Below are positions 16,844 to 25,267 of a stretch of 64,000 nt of DNA, in pieces. Under the pieces are notes generated by a model. That model saw only the letters and a program-made list of their open reading frames with translations. It did no database searches and was not told where the DNA came from. Within the stretch, counting starts at the first letter, position 1. Each line of letters starts with the position of its first letter. Position numbers and translations under genes: made by a program. This DNA is from Bog-473 sp963707835 (GTDB lineage Bacteria; Actinomycetota; Acidimicrobiia; Acidimicrobiales; RAAP-2), in contig CAVPRI010000001.1 in NCBI GenBank assembly GCA_963707835.1, positions 806,001 through 870,000 on the forward strand. The letters are read 5' to 3'.

Positions 16844-17698
16844 CTATGCCAGGCGGAGCAGGCGTTGGGGATTGTCGCAGGCCATGAGGCGGAGGTCGCG
16901 TTCGGAAAGGCCGGCTTCCCGGAGCGCGTCGACGTAGGATGCCAGACCGGCCGCGGGCCGGGGGTTGTTCGCTTGGCCGTAGTCGGTGGCGAGCGTGCAG
17001 TGTTCTGGGCCGACCGCCTTGATCGTGGCAACGATGTCGTCGAGCGGCCGGCCGGCTGACGTCCCCATGCAGCTGAACGCCGCGAGTTCCAGAGTCACAT
17101 CGAGATCGACGAGGGCGCGGCATTGTGGGAGGGTGAGGTTCGGTCCTGCATGTGGCTCGCGGGCGTGTGTGGCGAGCACTCGCACGCGCCCAGTGGCGGC
17201 GTAGGCGACCGCCGCGTGTTCGTCAGCCGAGACGTGGCCGGTCGCCAGTATCGCGTCATGCTCGGCCACCAGGTCGACAATGGCGGAGACGGCGGGCACC
17301 AGCTTGCCGTCCTCGTCGATCACCCGAATTCCATTCAAGGGCCGGCCCAGATAGGCCGCCAAGCCGTTGTCGACGTCCTGCTGGCTCGACAGGGTGGGGA
17401 GCCACACGATCTTGGCCCCCAGCCGGAGGGCGATTTCGACCGCCTCTGGGTTCAGTCCACCGACCTCGCGGTCACAGCAGATGCCACCGAAGACGCGTAC
17501 CCCATCGACCATGGTGTCGACCGCATGCGCCAACGAAGCGGTCGACTCGTTGTGCGACTTGAGCACGACCGCCGCGTGCCCGGCGGCAGCGGCATCCCTG
17601 GCTGCACCGATGGCATCGACCGACCTCTTGCGGTGGGCGTCCGGTCCGAAGTGACAGTGAAGATCGGCGGCACCTTCCAAGAGAATGGTGGGCATCAT
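16844..17698 (-). CDS. DUF6282-type amidohydrolase-like protein
   Basis: This 284-aa protein opens with ADLHCHFGPD (H14, H16), the metal-binding HxH of amidohydrolase-fold enzymes. Later histidines (ATGHVSADEH, THAREPHAG) and a C-terminal aspartate (LATDYGQ) would complete the site. Family members of this length are poorly studied hydrolases. The gene overlaps the preceding alpha/beta hydrolase by 4 nt (ATGA), so they are translationally coupled and probably act on the same compound, for example an ester or amide intermediate. The substrate is unknown. Confidence 0.75.
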   Translation of the reverse strand: MMPTILLEGAADLHCHFGPDAHRKRSVDAIGAARDAAAAGHAAVVLKSHNESTASLAHAVDTMVDGVRVFGGICCDREVGGLNPEAVEIALRLGAKIVWLPTLSSQQDVDNGLAAYLGRPLNGIRVIDEDGKLVPAVSAIVDLVAEHDAILATGHVSADEHAAVAYAATGRVRVLATHAREPHAGPNLTLPQCRALVDLDVTLELAAFSCMGTSAGRPLDDIVATIKAVGPEHCTLATDYGQANNPRPAAGLASYVDALREAGLSERDLRLMACDNPQRLLRLA

Positions 17699-18684
17699 CT
17701 GGACGAGCAGTCATTGACTGACGACGAAGATCGGTGCGAATCCTGTGAGAGATTTCGGCGATAGAAGTCGACGAGATCAGCGATGAAGATGTCTGTGGTC
17801 GGTCCTGGTCTCTGTCCGAAACCGTGAGGCTGCCCGTCGTAGACGGCCAGCTCGACGTGGCCTCCGGCGCGACGCCATTCGGTGACGAGGTCATCGAGGA
17901 TCTCACGAGGGACGTTGACGTCCTCGCTCGGGTGGCACAACCATAACGGGGGGAGTGAACGTGCTTCGCCGTCAGCGACCAGGCGGGGAATGCTCGCGTC
18001 CCTCATGCCTTCCTCGGATCCGAAGTAGTCGAGCGAACCGGTGACGAGGGCGCGGTAATGGTCGGTCAGCTCGGGTGTCGCGCGCTTGACCCGCTCGACG
18101 GCGAAGCAGTATCGCTGATATGGATCGACCGGGGGCCACAGGGCCGCAACGCACGAAACAGGCAGATCGTCGGGGTCGTATCCGAGATCCGGGTACTCGG
18201 GGCCACCCAATCGGCAGGCAGCGAGCAATGCGAGCTGCCCGCCGCTGGATGATCCGACCAGCCCGATCCGGGCGGGGTCGAATTGCAAGCGGTCGGCCAC
18301 GTCGCGGACCCATCGGATGGCGGTCACAACGTCGGCTGACGCCGCAGGATGCCGGTAGCGCGGGGCCTGACGGAAGTCCAAGGCGACTACGGCTAACCCG
18401 TTGGCGGCGAGTGCCCGATCGTAGAAGCGACCTGCGAGCCGGTCACCGCGCGACCAATGACCCCCATGAACGTCGATGACGACCGGCGCGATGCCGCTTG
18501 ACGAGACATCGGGCTGGTAGACCCGAGCCAGCAGTTGCTCGCCGTCCCGCGTGGCGTAGACGTAGTCCACCTCACCGGAGCTCTCGCCACTGCTCACGAC
18601 GTGGGTGCCGGCAGCAACTTGGTCAGATCGTGATGCGGTCACGGGATCGGGGTCGTCGAGATTCTGGAGGGTGGGGCGGTCCAA
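17695..18684 (-). CDS. alpha/beta hydrolase, hormone-sensitive-lipase type
   Basis: This 329-aa esterase-like protein has the oxyanion motif HGGHW (73-77) and the nucleophile elbow GSSSG (144-148, Ser146). C-terminal SEDVNVP and GQPHGFG probably provide the acid and base (D and H). HSL-type enzymes cut short acyl esters and lactones in the cytoplasm; there is no signal peptide. The 4-nt overlap with the amidohydrolase-like gene shows an operon. The TTG/ATG region near 18684 has no strong ribosome site, so the start could lie inside. Confidence 0.85.
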   Translation of the reverse strand: MDRPTLQNLDDPDPVTASRSDQVAAGTHVVSSGESSGEVDYVYATRDGEQLLARVYQPDVSSSGIAPVVIDVHGGHWSRGDRLAGRFYDRALAANGLAVVALDFRQAPRYRHPAASADVVTAIRWVRDVADRLQFDPARIGLVGSSSGGQLALLAACRLGGPEYPDLGYDPDDLPVSCVAALWPPVDPYQRYCFAVERVKRATPELTDHYRALVTGSLDYFGSEEGMRDASIPRLVADGEARSLPPLWLCHPSEDVNVPREILDDLVTEWRRAGGHVELAVYDGQPHGFGQRPGPTTDIFIADLVDFYRRNLSQDSHRSSSSVNDCSSR

Positions 18685-18845
18685 GGCTCACTCACGCCAT
18701 TCGTCATCGTTCTGCCTTTCGTGGGTTTGGACGGACCCGACCTACTTGTTGAGGTTACGCTTCGAGCAAAGCACCCGTCCATGGAAATCGAGCGGCGTGA
18801 CGGCTTCCGACGAGTCCTCGATCGCAGGGCCCTGACCCGGGGTTT

Positions 18846-19676
18846 TCAAGTCCTTTCAATGTCCGAAAGGAGTGGTTCGATCCATGCCCGCACGGCAGTG
18901 GGGGAGCCATTCGGTGAGACGTGCAGCCGGTTCTCTTCAATAGCCCGCACGACGATCTCGGCTGCGTCGGTTGGCTCCATCGGGGGACCACTGATGGCCT
19001 CCGACCACTCGATAACCTCCTTCATGACTTGGTCACTGAAATCGAATGGCGCCATCGGAAGTGATGCGGGCCGATTTCGGTTTGCAGTCGCGATGTTCGT
19101 GTTCATTGTGCCGGGAAAGACGACGGTGACCCCTACGTCGGGCGCCGCCCGGTCCAGTTCAGCCCGCAGGGCCTCAGAGAGTCCGGCAACTGCAAATTTC
19201 GACGATATGTAGGGCGCGTGCCTTGTGGTTCTCGTAATCGCCGCCATCGACGCAATGTTGACCACGTGCCCTGACTTCTGGGCTACGAGGTGAGGCACGA
19301 ACGCACGAATGCCGTTGATGACACCGCCTAGATTGACCGAGAGGACCCACTGCCAGTCGGCGTCGGGCGTTTCCCACGCATAGGGACCAAGGGCCGAGAC
19401 CCCCGCGTTGTTGCAGATCACGTCAACGCGACCGAACCGGTCGAGTGTGGCGCGTGCAAGTTCCTCCATCTGTGCCTTGTCGGCGACGTCTGTGGGAACT
19501 CCAAGCGTTTGCACGCCGTGACCCTCGACAGCTTCAACAGCACGGTCGAGTGGATCTGGCTCAATGTCGGCGAGGACGACGTCGAGGCCCCGGACCGCGA
19601 ACGAATGCGCGAGTCCCAGGCCGAGCCCGCTGGCGGCTCCGGTGACGACAGCAACCTGCCCTCGATCAAGCTTCAT
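18846..19676 (-). CDS. SDR-family NAD(P)-dependent oxidoreductase
   Basis: This 276-aa classical short-chain dehydrogenase has the cofactor loop TGAASGLG (12-19), the structural CNNAGVSALG, the catalytic Ser region VVNIASMAAI and YISSK as the Tyr-x-x-x-Lys pair. DIEPD after the second strand suggests NAD(H) preference because of the aspartate. AAAGGGGAGGGG just before ATG 19676 is a strong ribosome site. It probably oxidises a secondary alcohol made by one of the nearby oxygenases, but the substrate is not visible. Confidence 0.92.
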   Translation of the reverse strand: MKLDRGQVAVVTGAASGLGLGLAHSFAVRGLDVVLADIEPDPLDRAVEAVEGHGVQTLGVPTDVADKAQMEELARATLDRFGRVDVICNNAGVSALGPYAWETPDADWQWVLSVNLGGVINGIRAFVPHLVAQKSGHVVNIASMAAITRTTRHAPYISSKFAVAGLSEALRAELDRAAPDVGVTVVFPGTMNTNIATANRNRPASLPMAPFDFSDQVMKEVIEWSEAISGPPMEPTDAAEIVVRAIEENRLHVSPNGSPTAVRAWIEPLLSDIERT

Positions 19677-20185
19677 GTCCCCTCCCCTTTGGCGTGCCGC
19701 TTCACGGATCTGAGTATCCCATGGTCGAACCGCCTAGGGCGGCTCCACGAGGTCCGAGGTGCTGAGTTTCGCCTCCCGACGGACCCAGACCGCCGCACGT
19801 GACCCTTGCACTTTGGGAGTCAGCTGCCGATTGGATCGCATTCCGTCGGTTGATCGCTCCCGAAGCGACGCGCACGACGAATCGAGGAGTTGGCGTGGAC
19901 GACGAGCGGGCCTTGGGCAAGGTCAACACGTACATCGGGTGGTGCGAAAGAAGCATTTGGATTCAGTCGAACACGCCCAAGGCTCAGCTCCTCGGTACTG
20001 CCGAACTGGAAAGAGTGGGTGGGGCGGCTTTGTCATGAGCGAGGGACCCGGAACGTGCTGCAGGGGCATGGGCGGGTCACTGGCACCCGACACCTCAGGG
20101 GTCTGGGCTACAGCGAGGTCCTTCCCACGGACATGCAACCTCGCTACTATTGCAATGGGGGTAGCCGAAGAGGGATTCCGACCAG
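19677..20185. other. 509-bp divergent intergenic region
   Basis: The stretch separates the SDR gene (minus) and the secreted esterase/lectin gene (plus). Short open frames exist on both strands but none has a ribosome site with recognisable protein text. It must hold two promoters; no clear operator palindrome is seen. Confidence 0.5.
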
Positions 20186-22240
20186 GTGGCGCACAAGAGA
20201 GACGGCGGCGACGTGGCACCAGTGGCGGCGTCACGCGGGATCTGGCGAAGAGTGCGACCGACCACGCGTGTTCGTGCAGCCCTGCCAGTTCCGGGTGCTA
20301 TCCGAAGCGGTCGCTTGTTGGCTCCTGTCGTCGCAGCCGTCTTCATCATGCTGGTCGTTGGGCCACCCTCCGCAATGGTTGGCGCGACGGCCTGGGCGTC
20401 GGACGCGTCCCCACCGGAGGTCATCCTCTACGGCGACAGCTTGGCTGTACAAGCCGAGCCCTACTTCAACTGGATCGCTGCCCTTGGCGGGCAAGCGAGC
20501 ATTGTCGACAAGGTGTACCCCGGTTCAGCACCGTGCGACTGGTTGTCCCAAATGCTGGCCGACGCCGACGCTGGGGTCATGTCGGTAGCGGTGATCGAGT
20601 TCAGCGGGAACGCGTTTGGGTGCATGAATTACGAGCCGGGGTCGCAGGCCTACTACGACGCGTATCGGCAAGAGATCCAAGAGGCGGTGTCGGCCTTTGC
20701 CTCGGCCGGCGTGCACACCTTCTTGATAGGCGCTCCGGTGGACTATGGCGAAGTTGAACAAGTCGATTCCAGTTGGGATCATCTGAACGAGATCTATGCC
20801 GATATCGCCGCCTCGACGCCCACGACCACATTCGTCGATGCCGAGGCCTCCGTTGAGGCCAATCAGCAGTTCGCCTGGACACTGCCCTGCCTCACTTCCG
20901 AGACCTACTGTGGACCAGACGGTCAGAACATCGTCCGGGCTCAAGATGGCGGTCATTTCTGTCCCCAGGATCCCAACGCTGGAACGAACTGCGCCGCCTG
21001 GAACTCCGGTGCCCTTCGCTACGGGATGGCCATGGCCAACGCCGTCAGCGACTTTCTCGCCAGCGGATCGGCTCCCCCCTTCGAAGGACCTCCGTTACCG
21101 CCGTCAGGCACGGCGCCCACCCTGGCGCCCGGGCAGGTCAACCCCTATGGGAATGTCCACGACTCGCTCACCGTCGTGGAGCCGCTGACCACTGGGCAAT
21201 CGCTGCAGTCCCTCGACGGACGCTACACAGCGTTGCTCCAGCCAGATGGCAACTTCGTCGTTTACGGGCCCGACGGTCCAGTGTGGGCGACCAACACGGT
21301 TGGGCGCACTGGCTCTCGCTTGGTTCTGCAAAGCGACGGCAACGTGGTGCTGTACGGGGTTGTAAATCAGCCAGTGTGGTCCACGAATACGGCGGGGACG
21401 CCTGGCGACATCTTGGAGATGCAAGAGGATGGGCGCCTCGTGCTCTATGGGCCGACAGGCGCTCTGTGGTCGACCCCGTACCCATCAGCAACGACCGGCT
21501 CTTCTGTGGTGGGGATGGCTCGCACTCCCCAAGGTGACGGCTACTGGATTGCCAGCGCAACTGGTCGAGTGTTCGCCTTCGGTGACGCGCAGAACTTTGG
21601 CTCGATGGCTGATCAGCCCCTCAACGCGCCCATTGTCGCCGTAGTCTCCACCCCGGATGGTAAGGGTTACTGGTTGGTGGGGCGTGATGGTGGTTTGTTC
21701 AGCTTCGGTGACGCCCAGTTCTACGGCTCGACGGGCGGCATCGCGCTGAACCAACCAGTCGTGGGGATGGCGAGCACGTCGGACGGAGACGGCTACTGGC
21801 TGGTCGCTGCCGACGGGGGTGTCTTTGCCTTTGGTGACGCCCAGTTCTACGGCTCGACGGGCGGCCTCCGATTGAACCGGCCGGTCGTCGGAATGGCCTC
21901 GACACCCGACGGCAAAGGGTATTACCTCGTCGCCAGCGACGGGGGCATCTTCTGCTTCGGTGACTCGACCTTCGCTGGGTCCATGGGCGGCAAACCGCTT
22001 AATCGGCCGGTTGTCGGCATGACAACCGACCCGGCCACCGGCGGCTACTGGGAAGTTGCTGCCGACGGTGGCATCTTTTCTTTCGATGCTCCGTTTCTTG
22101 GCTCAACCGGCAGCACTATTCTCAGTCAGCCGATCTTTGGGATGACGAACACGCCGAGCGGTCTGGGGTACCGCTTCGTTGCATCGGACGGCGGCATTTT
22201 CGACTACGGCGATGCGCAGTTCTACGGCAGCTCAGCCTAG
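20186..22240 (+). CDS. secreted SGNH-hydrolase / bulb-lectin / six-repeat protein
   Basis: This 684-aa exported protein has three parts. After a long basic N-region comes a signal or anchor helix (about 44-70). Residues about 75-300 form an SGNH/GDSL esterase domain: GDS in ILYGDSLAVQ, GN in FSGNAFGC, and D-x-x-H in QDGGHFC. Residues about 310-432 form a bulb-type mannose-lectin domain with three QxDxNxVxY-like motifs (QPDGNFVVYG, QSDGNVVLYG, QEDGRLVLYG). From residue 439 six units of about 42 aa follow (consensus PVVGMASTPDGKGYWLVA then DGGIFxFGDAQFYGS), probably beta-propeller blades. GTG 20186 is taken as start; later GTGs are possible. It probably acts on wall or extracellular glycans. 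Confidence 0.85.
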   Translation: MAHKRDGGDVAPVAASRGIWRRVRPTTRVRAALPVPGAIRSGRLLAPVVAAVFIMLVVGPPSAMVGATAWASDASPPEVILYGDSLAVQAEPYFNWIAALGGQASIVDKVYPGSAPCDWLSQMLADADAGVMSVAVIEFSGNAFGCMNYEPGSQAYYDAYRQEIQEAVSAFASAGVHTFLIGAPVDYGEVEQVDSSWDHLNEIYADIAASTPTTTFVDAEASVEANQQFAWTLPCLTSETYCGPDGQNIVRAQDGGHFCPQDPNAGTNCAAWNSGALRYGMAMANAVSDFLASGSAPPFEGPPLPPSGTAPTLAPGQVNPYGNVHDSLTVVEPLTTGQSLQSLDGRYTALLQPDGNFVVYGPDGPVWATNTVGRTGSRLVLQSDGNVVLYGVVNQPVWSTNTAGTPGDILEMQEDGRLVLYGPTGALWSTPYPSATTGSSVVGMARTPQGDGYWIASATGRVFAFGDAQNFGSMADQPLNAPIVAVVSTPDGKGYWLVGRDGGLFSFGDAQFYGSTGGIALNQPVVGMASTSDGDGYWLVAADGGVFAFGDAQFYGSTGGLRLNRPVVGMASTPDGKGYYLVASDGGIFCFGDSTFAGSMGGKPLNRPVVGMTTDPATGGYWEVAADGGIFSFDAPFLGSTGSTILSQPIFGMTNTPSGLGYRFVASDGGIFDYGDAQFYGSSA
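21500..22237 (+). repeat. six tandem 42-residue coding repeats
   Basis: The 3' third of the secreted esterase gene consists of six units of about 126 bp. Units 2 and 3 share 33 identical bases at 21707-21739 and 21833-21865, exactly 126 bp apart, which points to recent unit duplication or conversion. Confidence 0.85.
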
Positions 22241-22335
22241 GTGCCGACCAGCGGGTAGGAGATGCTCGCAGCCGCATGATGCAGCTGGTGTCAGGCCCAG
22301 GTGGTGCGTCCTAGGGGACTCCGCCACCCACGGGG

Positions 22336-23523
22336 CTATCGGACCTCGACCGGGAGGTGTGCCCAGCCGCGCGTCGCACCGCCGGGGACGAGCTGGGCAC
22401 GAGATTCGTCGACCTCCCAGACGGGCATCGCCCGCATGATCTCCTCGATGGCCAGCCGGGCCTCGAGGCGGGCCAGGCTGGCGCCCAGGCAGAAGTGGAC
22501 GCCATGCCCGAACGTGATGTGGCGCTCGCTGGCACGGTGGATGTCGAAGATTTCGGCGTCGGGTCCGAACTGCCGCTCGTCACGATTGGGCGCCCCTCCC
22601 GCGCAGAGGAGGAACGACCCCGCGGGCACGGTCTGGCCATAGAACTCGACGTCGGCGGCGACAACGCGGCCGAACGAGTATGCCGGGTTCTCGCATCGCA
22701 GCACCTCCTCGATCGCCTGGGGGATCAACGACGGATCGGCGGCGAGCTCGGCGCGCTGGTCGGGATGATCGCCGAGGAGTTTGGCCGCCCAGCCGATCAG
22801 CAAGCCCGTGGTGTCGTTGCCGGCCGCGGCGATCAGATTGATGTAGGTGACCAGCTCCTCACGGCTGAGACGCCGGGTGGCGCCAGTCTCGTCTTCGAAC
22901 TCGGTGCGCAACAGTCGCGTCATCAGGTCGTCAGTCTCGTGGAGCTCTCGGTAGTCGAGGTAGGCCCCGAATGCCTCGCTCACGTAGGTACTGTCGGAGG
23001 GCATGCCCTCCGGGCGGTGCATCGACTCGATGAAGTGGTCACGCAGCGCCGGCTGCTCGGACTCGGGGATTCCGAGCAGCATGCCCATGACCCGCATCGG
23101 GATCTCCCGGGCAAGGTCGTCCATCATGTCGAACTGCCTTCGCCCAGCGAGTGCCTCGACCGAACTCCGGCAGAAATCCCGCACTTCGTCCTCGAGCTTG
23201 TTGACCGAACGCGGGGTGAATACCCGTGCCAGTCGTGCCCGGTGGTAAGTGTGGAACGGGCGGTCTTCGAAGATGAACAGCCCAGGCGGCACCGGCTCGC
23301 TCGACTTCATTGCCGGCAGGATCGTGCCCTGGCCCGAAATGAAGGTGTCGCGGTCCTGCAGCATCCGCTCGACGTCGGCATACCGGCTGATCGCGAAGAA
23401 GCCGTGCTGCTCGTTGTAGTAGAGGGGAGCTTCGTCGCGGAGCCGTCGGTACGTGTCGTACGGATCGACGTAGATCGCCCGATCGTACGGATCCCAGTAG
23501 ACGTCCGTCATCGTTGTGCTCAC
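22336..23523 (-). CDS. cytochrome P450 (paralogue A)
   Basis: This 395-aa soluble bacterial P450 has the I-helix AAAGNDTT (oxygen activation), EVLRCENP in the ExxR region, and the heme loop FGHGVHFCLG with Cys345 as thiolate ligand. It has no membrane anchor. Its N-terminus (YVDPYDTYRRLRDEAPLYYN) is nearly the same as that of the second P450 at 42795-44003, so the two are paralogues. It needs a ferredoxin and reductase that are not in this window. It likely hydroxylates a hydrophobic substrate, as in CYP107/125-like actinobacterial catabolism; the exact family is not assigned. Confidence 0.95.
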   Translation of the reverse strand: MSTTMTDVYWDPYDRAIYVDPYDTYRRLRDEAPLYYNEQHGFFAISRYADVERMLQDRDTFISGQGTILPAMKSSEPVPPGLFIFEDRPFHTYHRARLARVFTPRSVNKLEDEVRDFCRSSVEALAGRRQFDMMDDLAREIPMRVMGMLLGIPESEQPALRDHFIESMHRPEGMPSDSTYVSEAFGAYLDYRELHETDDLMTRLLRTEFEDETGATRRLSREELVTYINLIAAAGNDTTGLLIGWAAKLLGDHPDQRAELAADPSLIPQAIEEVLRCENPAYSFGRVVAADVEFYGQTVPAGSFLLCAGGAPNRDERQFGPDAEIFDIHRASERHITFGHGVHFCLGASLARLEARLAIEEIMRAMPVWEVDESRAQLVPGGATRGWAHLPVEVR

Positions 23524-23731
23524 GCGTATGCCCCCTTGGACGCGTTCCGTAGGACCGGAGCCCTCGGAACCACGCTACCCTTGCTGGCGGGTGCCGCCAA
23601 GAGCATCATGGCGGTGGAGCGAGGTCTTCGTAGGTCGACAGGATGCCGCGCGAATGCGGCCAGAACTGAGGCACTGTCTCGATCAGACTGTCGGGTGCAT
23701 CGTCCGATAATGTCTTCCGAGGGGGACAACC

Positions 23732-24598
23732 ATGGCACTGAAGGCTCGAGAGCTCACTCCGTGGTTCGGTGCGGAGGTATCGGGGCTGATCCCCGCCGAG
23801 ACCCTCGACGAGGGCACCTGCCGCGAGCTCCAGCAGCTGATGAAGGACCGCGAGCTGCTGGTGTTCCGCGACTTCGAAATCGACCGGTACTTCCAGAACT
23901 ACTTGTGCGAGCTGCTCCGTGTCGACGGTCAGCCCGACACCGATGTCGTCGCGTTCAATGCTGAGCGTCAGAGCGGCTTCTACATTTCCAACACTCGCGA
24001 AGGCGCAGCGGCCCCCTTCGGCGAGCTCATGTTCCACTCCGACGCCACGTACTCCACCGGGCCGTACGAGATTCTCTCCCTGTGGGGCGAGGAGGTCGTG
24101 CCGCCGGTGGCACCCACCCGCTTCGCAAGCGTCACCCGTGCGTGGGACAGCCTCCCCGACGAGCTCCGGGCGCGGGTCGAGGGCAGGTCCGCCGAGCAGA
24201 CCAACCAGGTGCAGAACCGTGGCGGTGAGGGCGACCGCCTTCTCAAGGCCATCCGCGAGGAGCGCACGATCACAACCCCGGTCGGCTACGTCAACCCGCG
24301 GTCAGGTCGCACAATGCTCTATGTCTGCTCGATGGTCACCAAGGGGATTGTGGGGATGGATCACGACGACAGCGAGGATCTGCTCGTCGAGTTGTTCGCC
24401 CACACCGAGCAGCCGGAGAACGTGTGGACGCATGAGTGGCGCAACAACGACCTCGTCGTCTGGGACAACCTTGCCGTCCAGCACGCCCGCCCCGACGTCG
24501 AAGAGGGCGGCCCAGTCCGCACCCTCCGCAAGGCGGCCAGCCCGGCGGTCCCGGCGGGGCTGGTGTCCCAGCAGTCCTACGGCACGATGGTGGACTGA
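23732..24598 (+). CDS. TauD/TfdA-family Fe(II)/2-oxoglutarate dioxygenase (paralogue 2)
   Basis: This 288-aa dioxygenase has the triad H102, D104 (FHSDATY) and H251 (NLAVQHAR), and R263 or R266 in GPVRTLRK for 2-oxoglutarate. GAEVSGLIPAETLDEGT near the N-terminus is typical of the family. It shares PPVAPTRFAS and NNDLVVWDNLAVQHAR with paralogues 1 and 3. ATG 23732 follows CGAGGGGGAC. It is divergent from P450 A across 208 bp, so an oxygenase pair may be co-regulated from that region. Confidence 0.92.
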   Translation: MALKARELTPWFGAEVSGLIPAETLDEGTCRELQQLMKDRELLVFRDFEIDRYFQNYLCELLRVDGQPDTDVVAFNAERQSGFYISNTREGAAAPFGELMFHSDATYSTGPYEILSLWGEEVVPPVAPTRFASVTRAWDSLPDELRARVEGRSAEQTNQVQNRGGEGDRLLKAIREERTITTPVGYVNPRSGRTMLYVCSMVTKGIVGMDHDDSEDLLVELFAHTEQPENVWTHEWRNNDLVVWDNLAVQHARPDVEEGGPVRTLRKAASPAVPAGLVSQQSYGTMVD

Positions 24599-24803
24599 TC
24601 CGGCAGCGGGCCCCTGTGGGGTGCCGAACACTTCGTCTGGCCGGTTGGCGGCCCAGGCCGGTCGTGAATCCCGCCAGGAAAGATGGTGCATAGCCGGTCC
24701 AAGGACGCGCCCTTCAGCTGCTCGGACATGGGAACGCCGCCGTCCCACGTGACCGTCATGGCACTTTCCCATACCATTGAGAGAGACGTAGCGGGAGGCG
24801 CGC

Positions 24804-25151
24804 ATGGCGAATTCCTTCGATCCAGAGGTTCCGCCGAGCGGGACAGGTTGCATGGAGTGTCTCGGGTCTGGGGGTTGGTGGCTCCATCTACGGCGGTGTG
24901 CGGAGTGCGGGCACATTGGATGTTGCGACAACTCGCCCAGCCAGCACGCGACGGCGCACGCGAACTCGTCGGGTCACCCTGTCATCCGCAGTTTCGAGCC
25001 GGGCGAGGATTGGTATTGGAACTACCGAACGAACGAGTACACCGATGGGCCTCCCCTCGCACCCCCGCAGCACCATCCCCTCGACCAACCCGTGCCCGGA
25101 CCAGCCGGACGGGTCCCCGCCAACTGGCAAGGCCTGTTGATGGAATCGTGA
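24804..25151 (+). CDS. UBP-type zinc finger protein
   Basis: This 115-aa protein carries a ZnF-UBP domain. The ligands are visible: C16-x-x-C19, C32-x-x-C35, C40, H48, H52, H58, with GWWLHLRRCAECGHIGCCD as the core. In eukaryotes this fold binds the free C-terminus of ubiquitin; in actinobacteria it is usually found beside redox or cNMP-domain proteins and its partner is unknown. The cNMP-thioredoxin-reductase-like gene starts 116 nt downstream on the same strand, which is the common pairing. ATG 24804 follows GGGAGGCGC. Confidence 0.88.
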   Translation: MANSFDPEVPPSGTGCMECLGSGGWWLHLRRCAECGHIGCCDNSPSQHATAHANSSGHPVIRSFEPGEDWYWNYRTNEYTDGPPLAPPQHHPLDQPVPGPAGRVPANWQGLLMES

Positions 25152-25267
25152 AGACGCCATGTATCGCGACCGCCCTGGGGGTGACTGAAGCGGTCACGAT
25201 CCGACCGTGAGGGCGAAGACCGAGATCCCGACGCCGGTATGCCCATGACTGGCTGCCAATACCCTCC

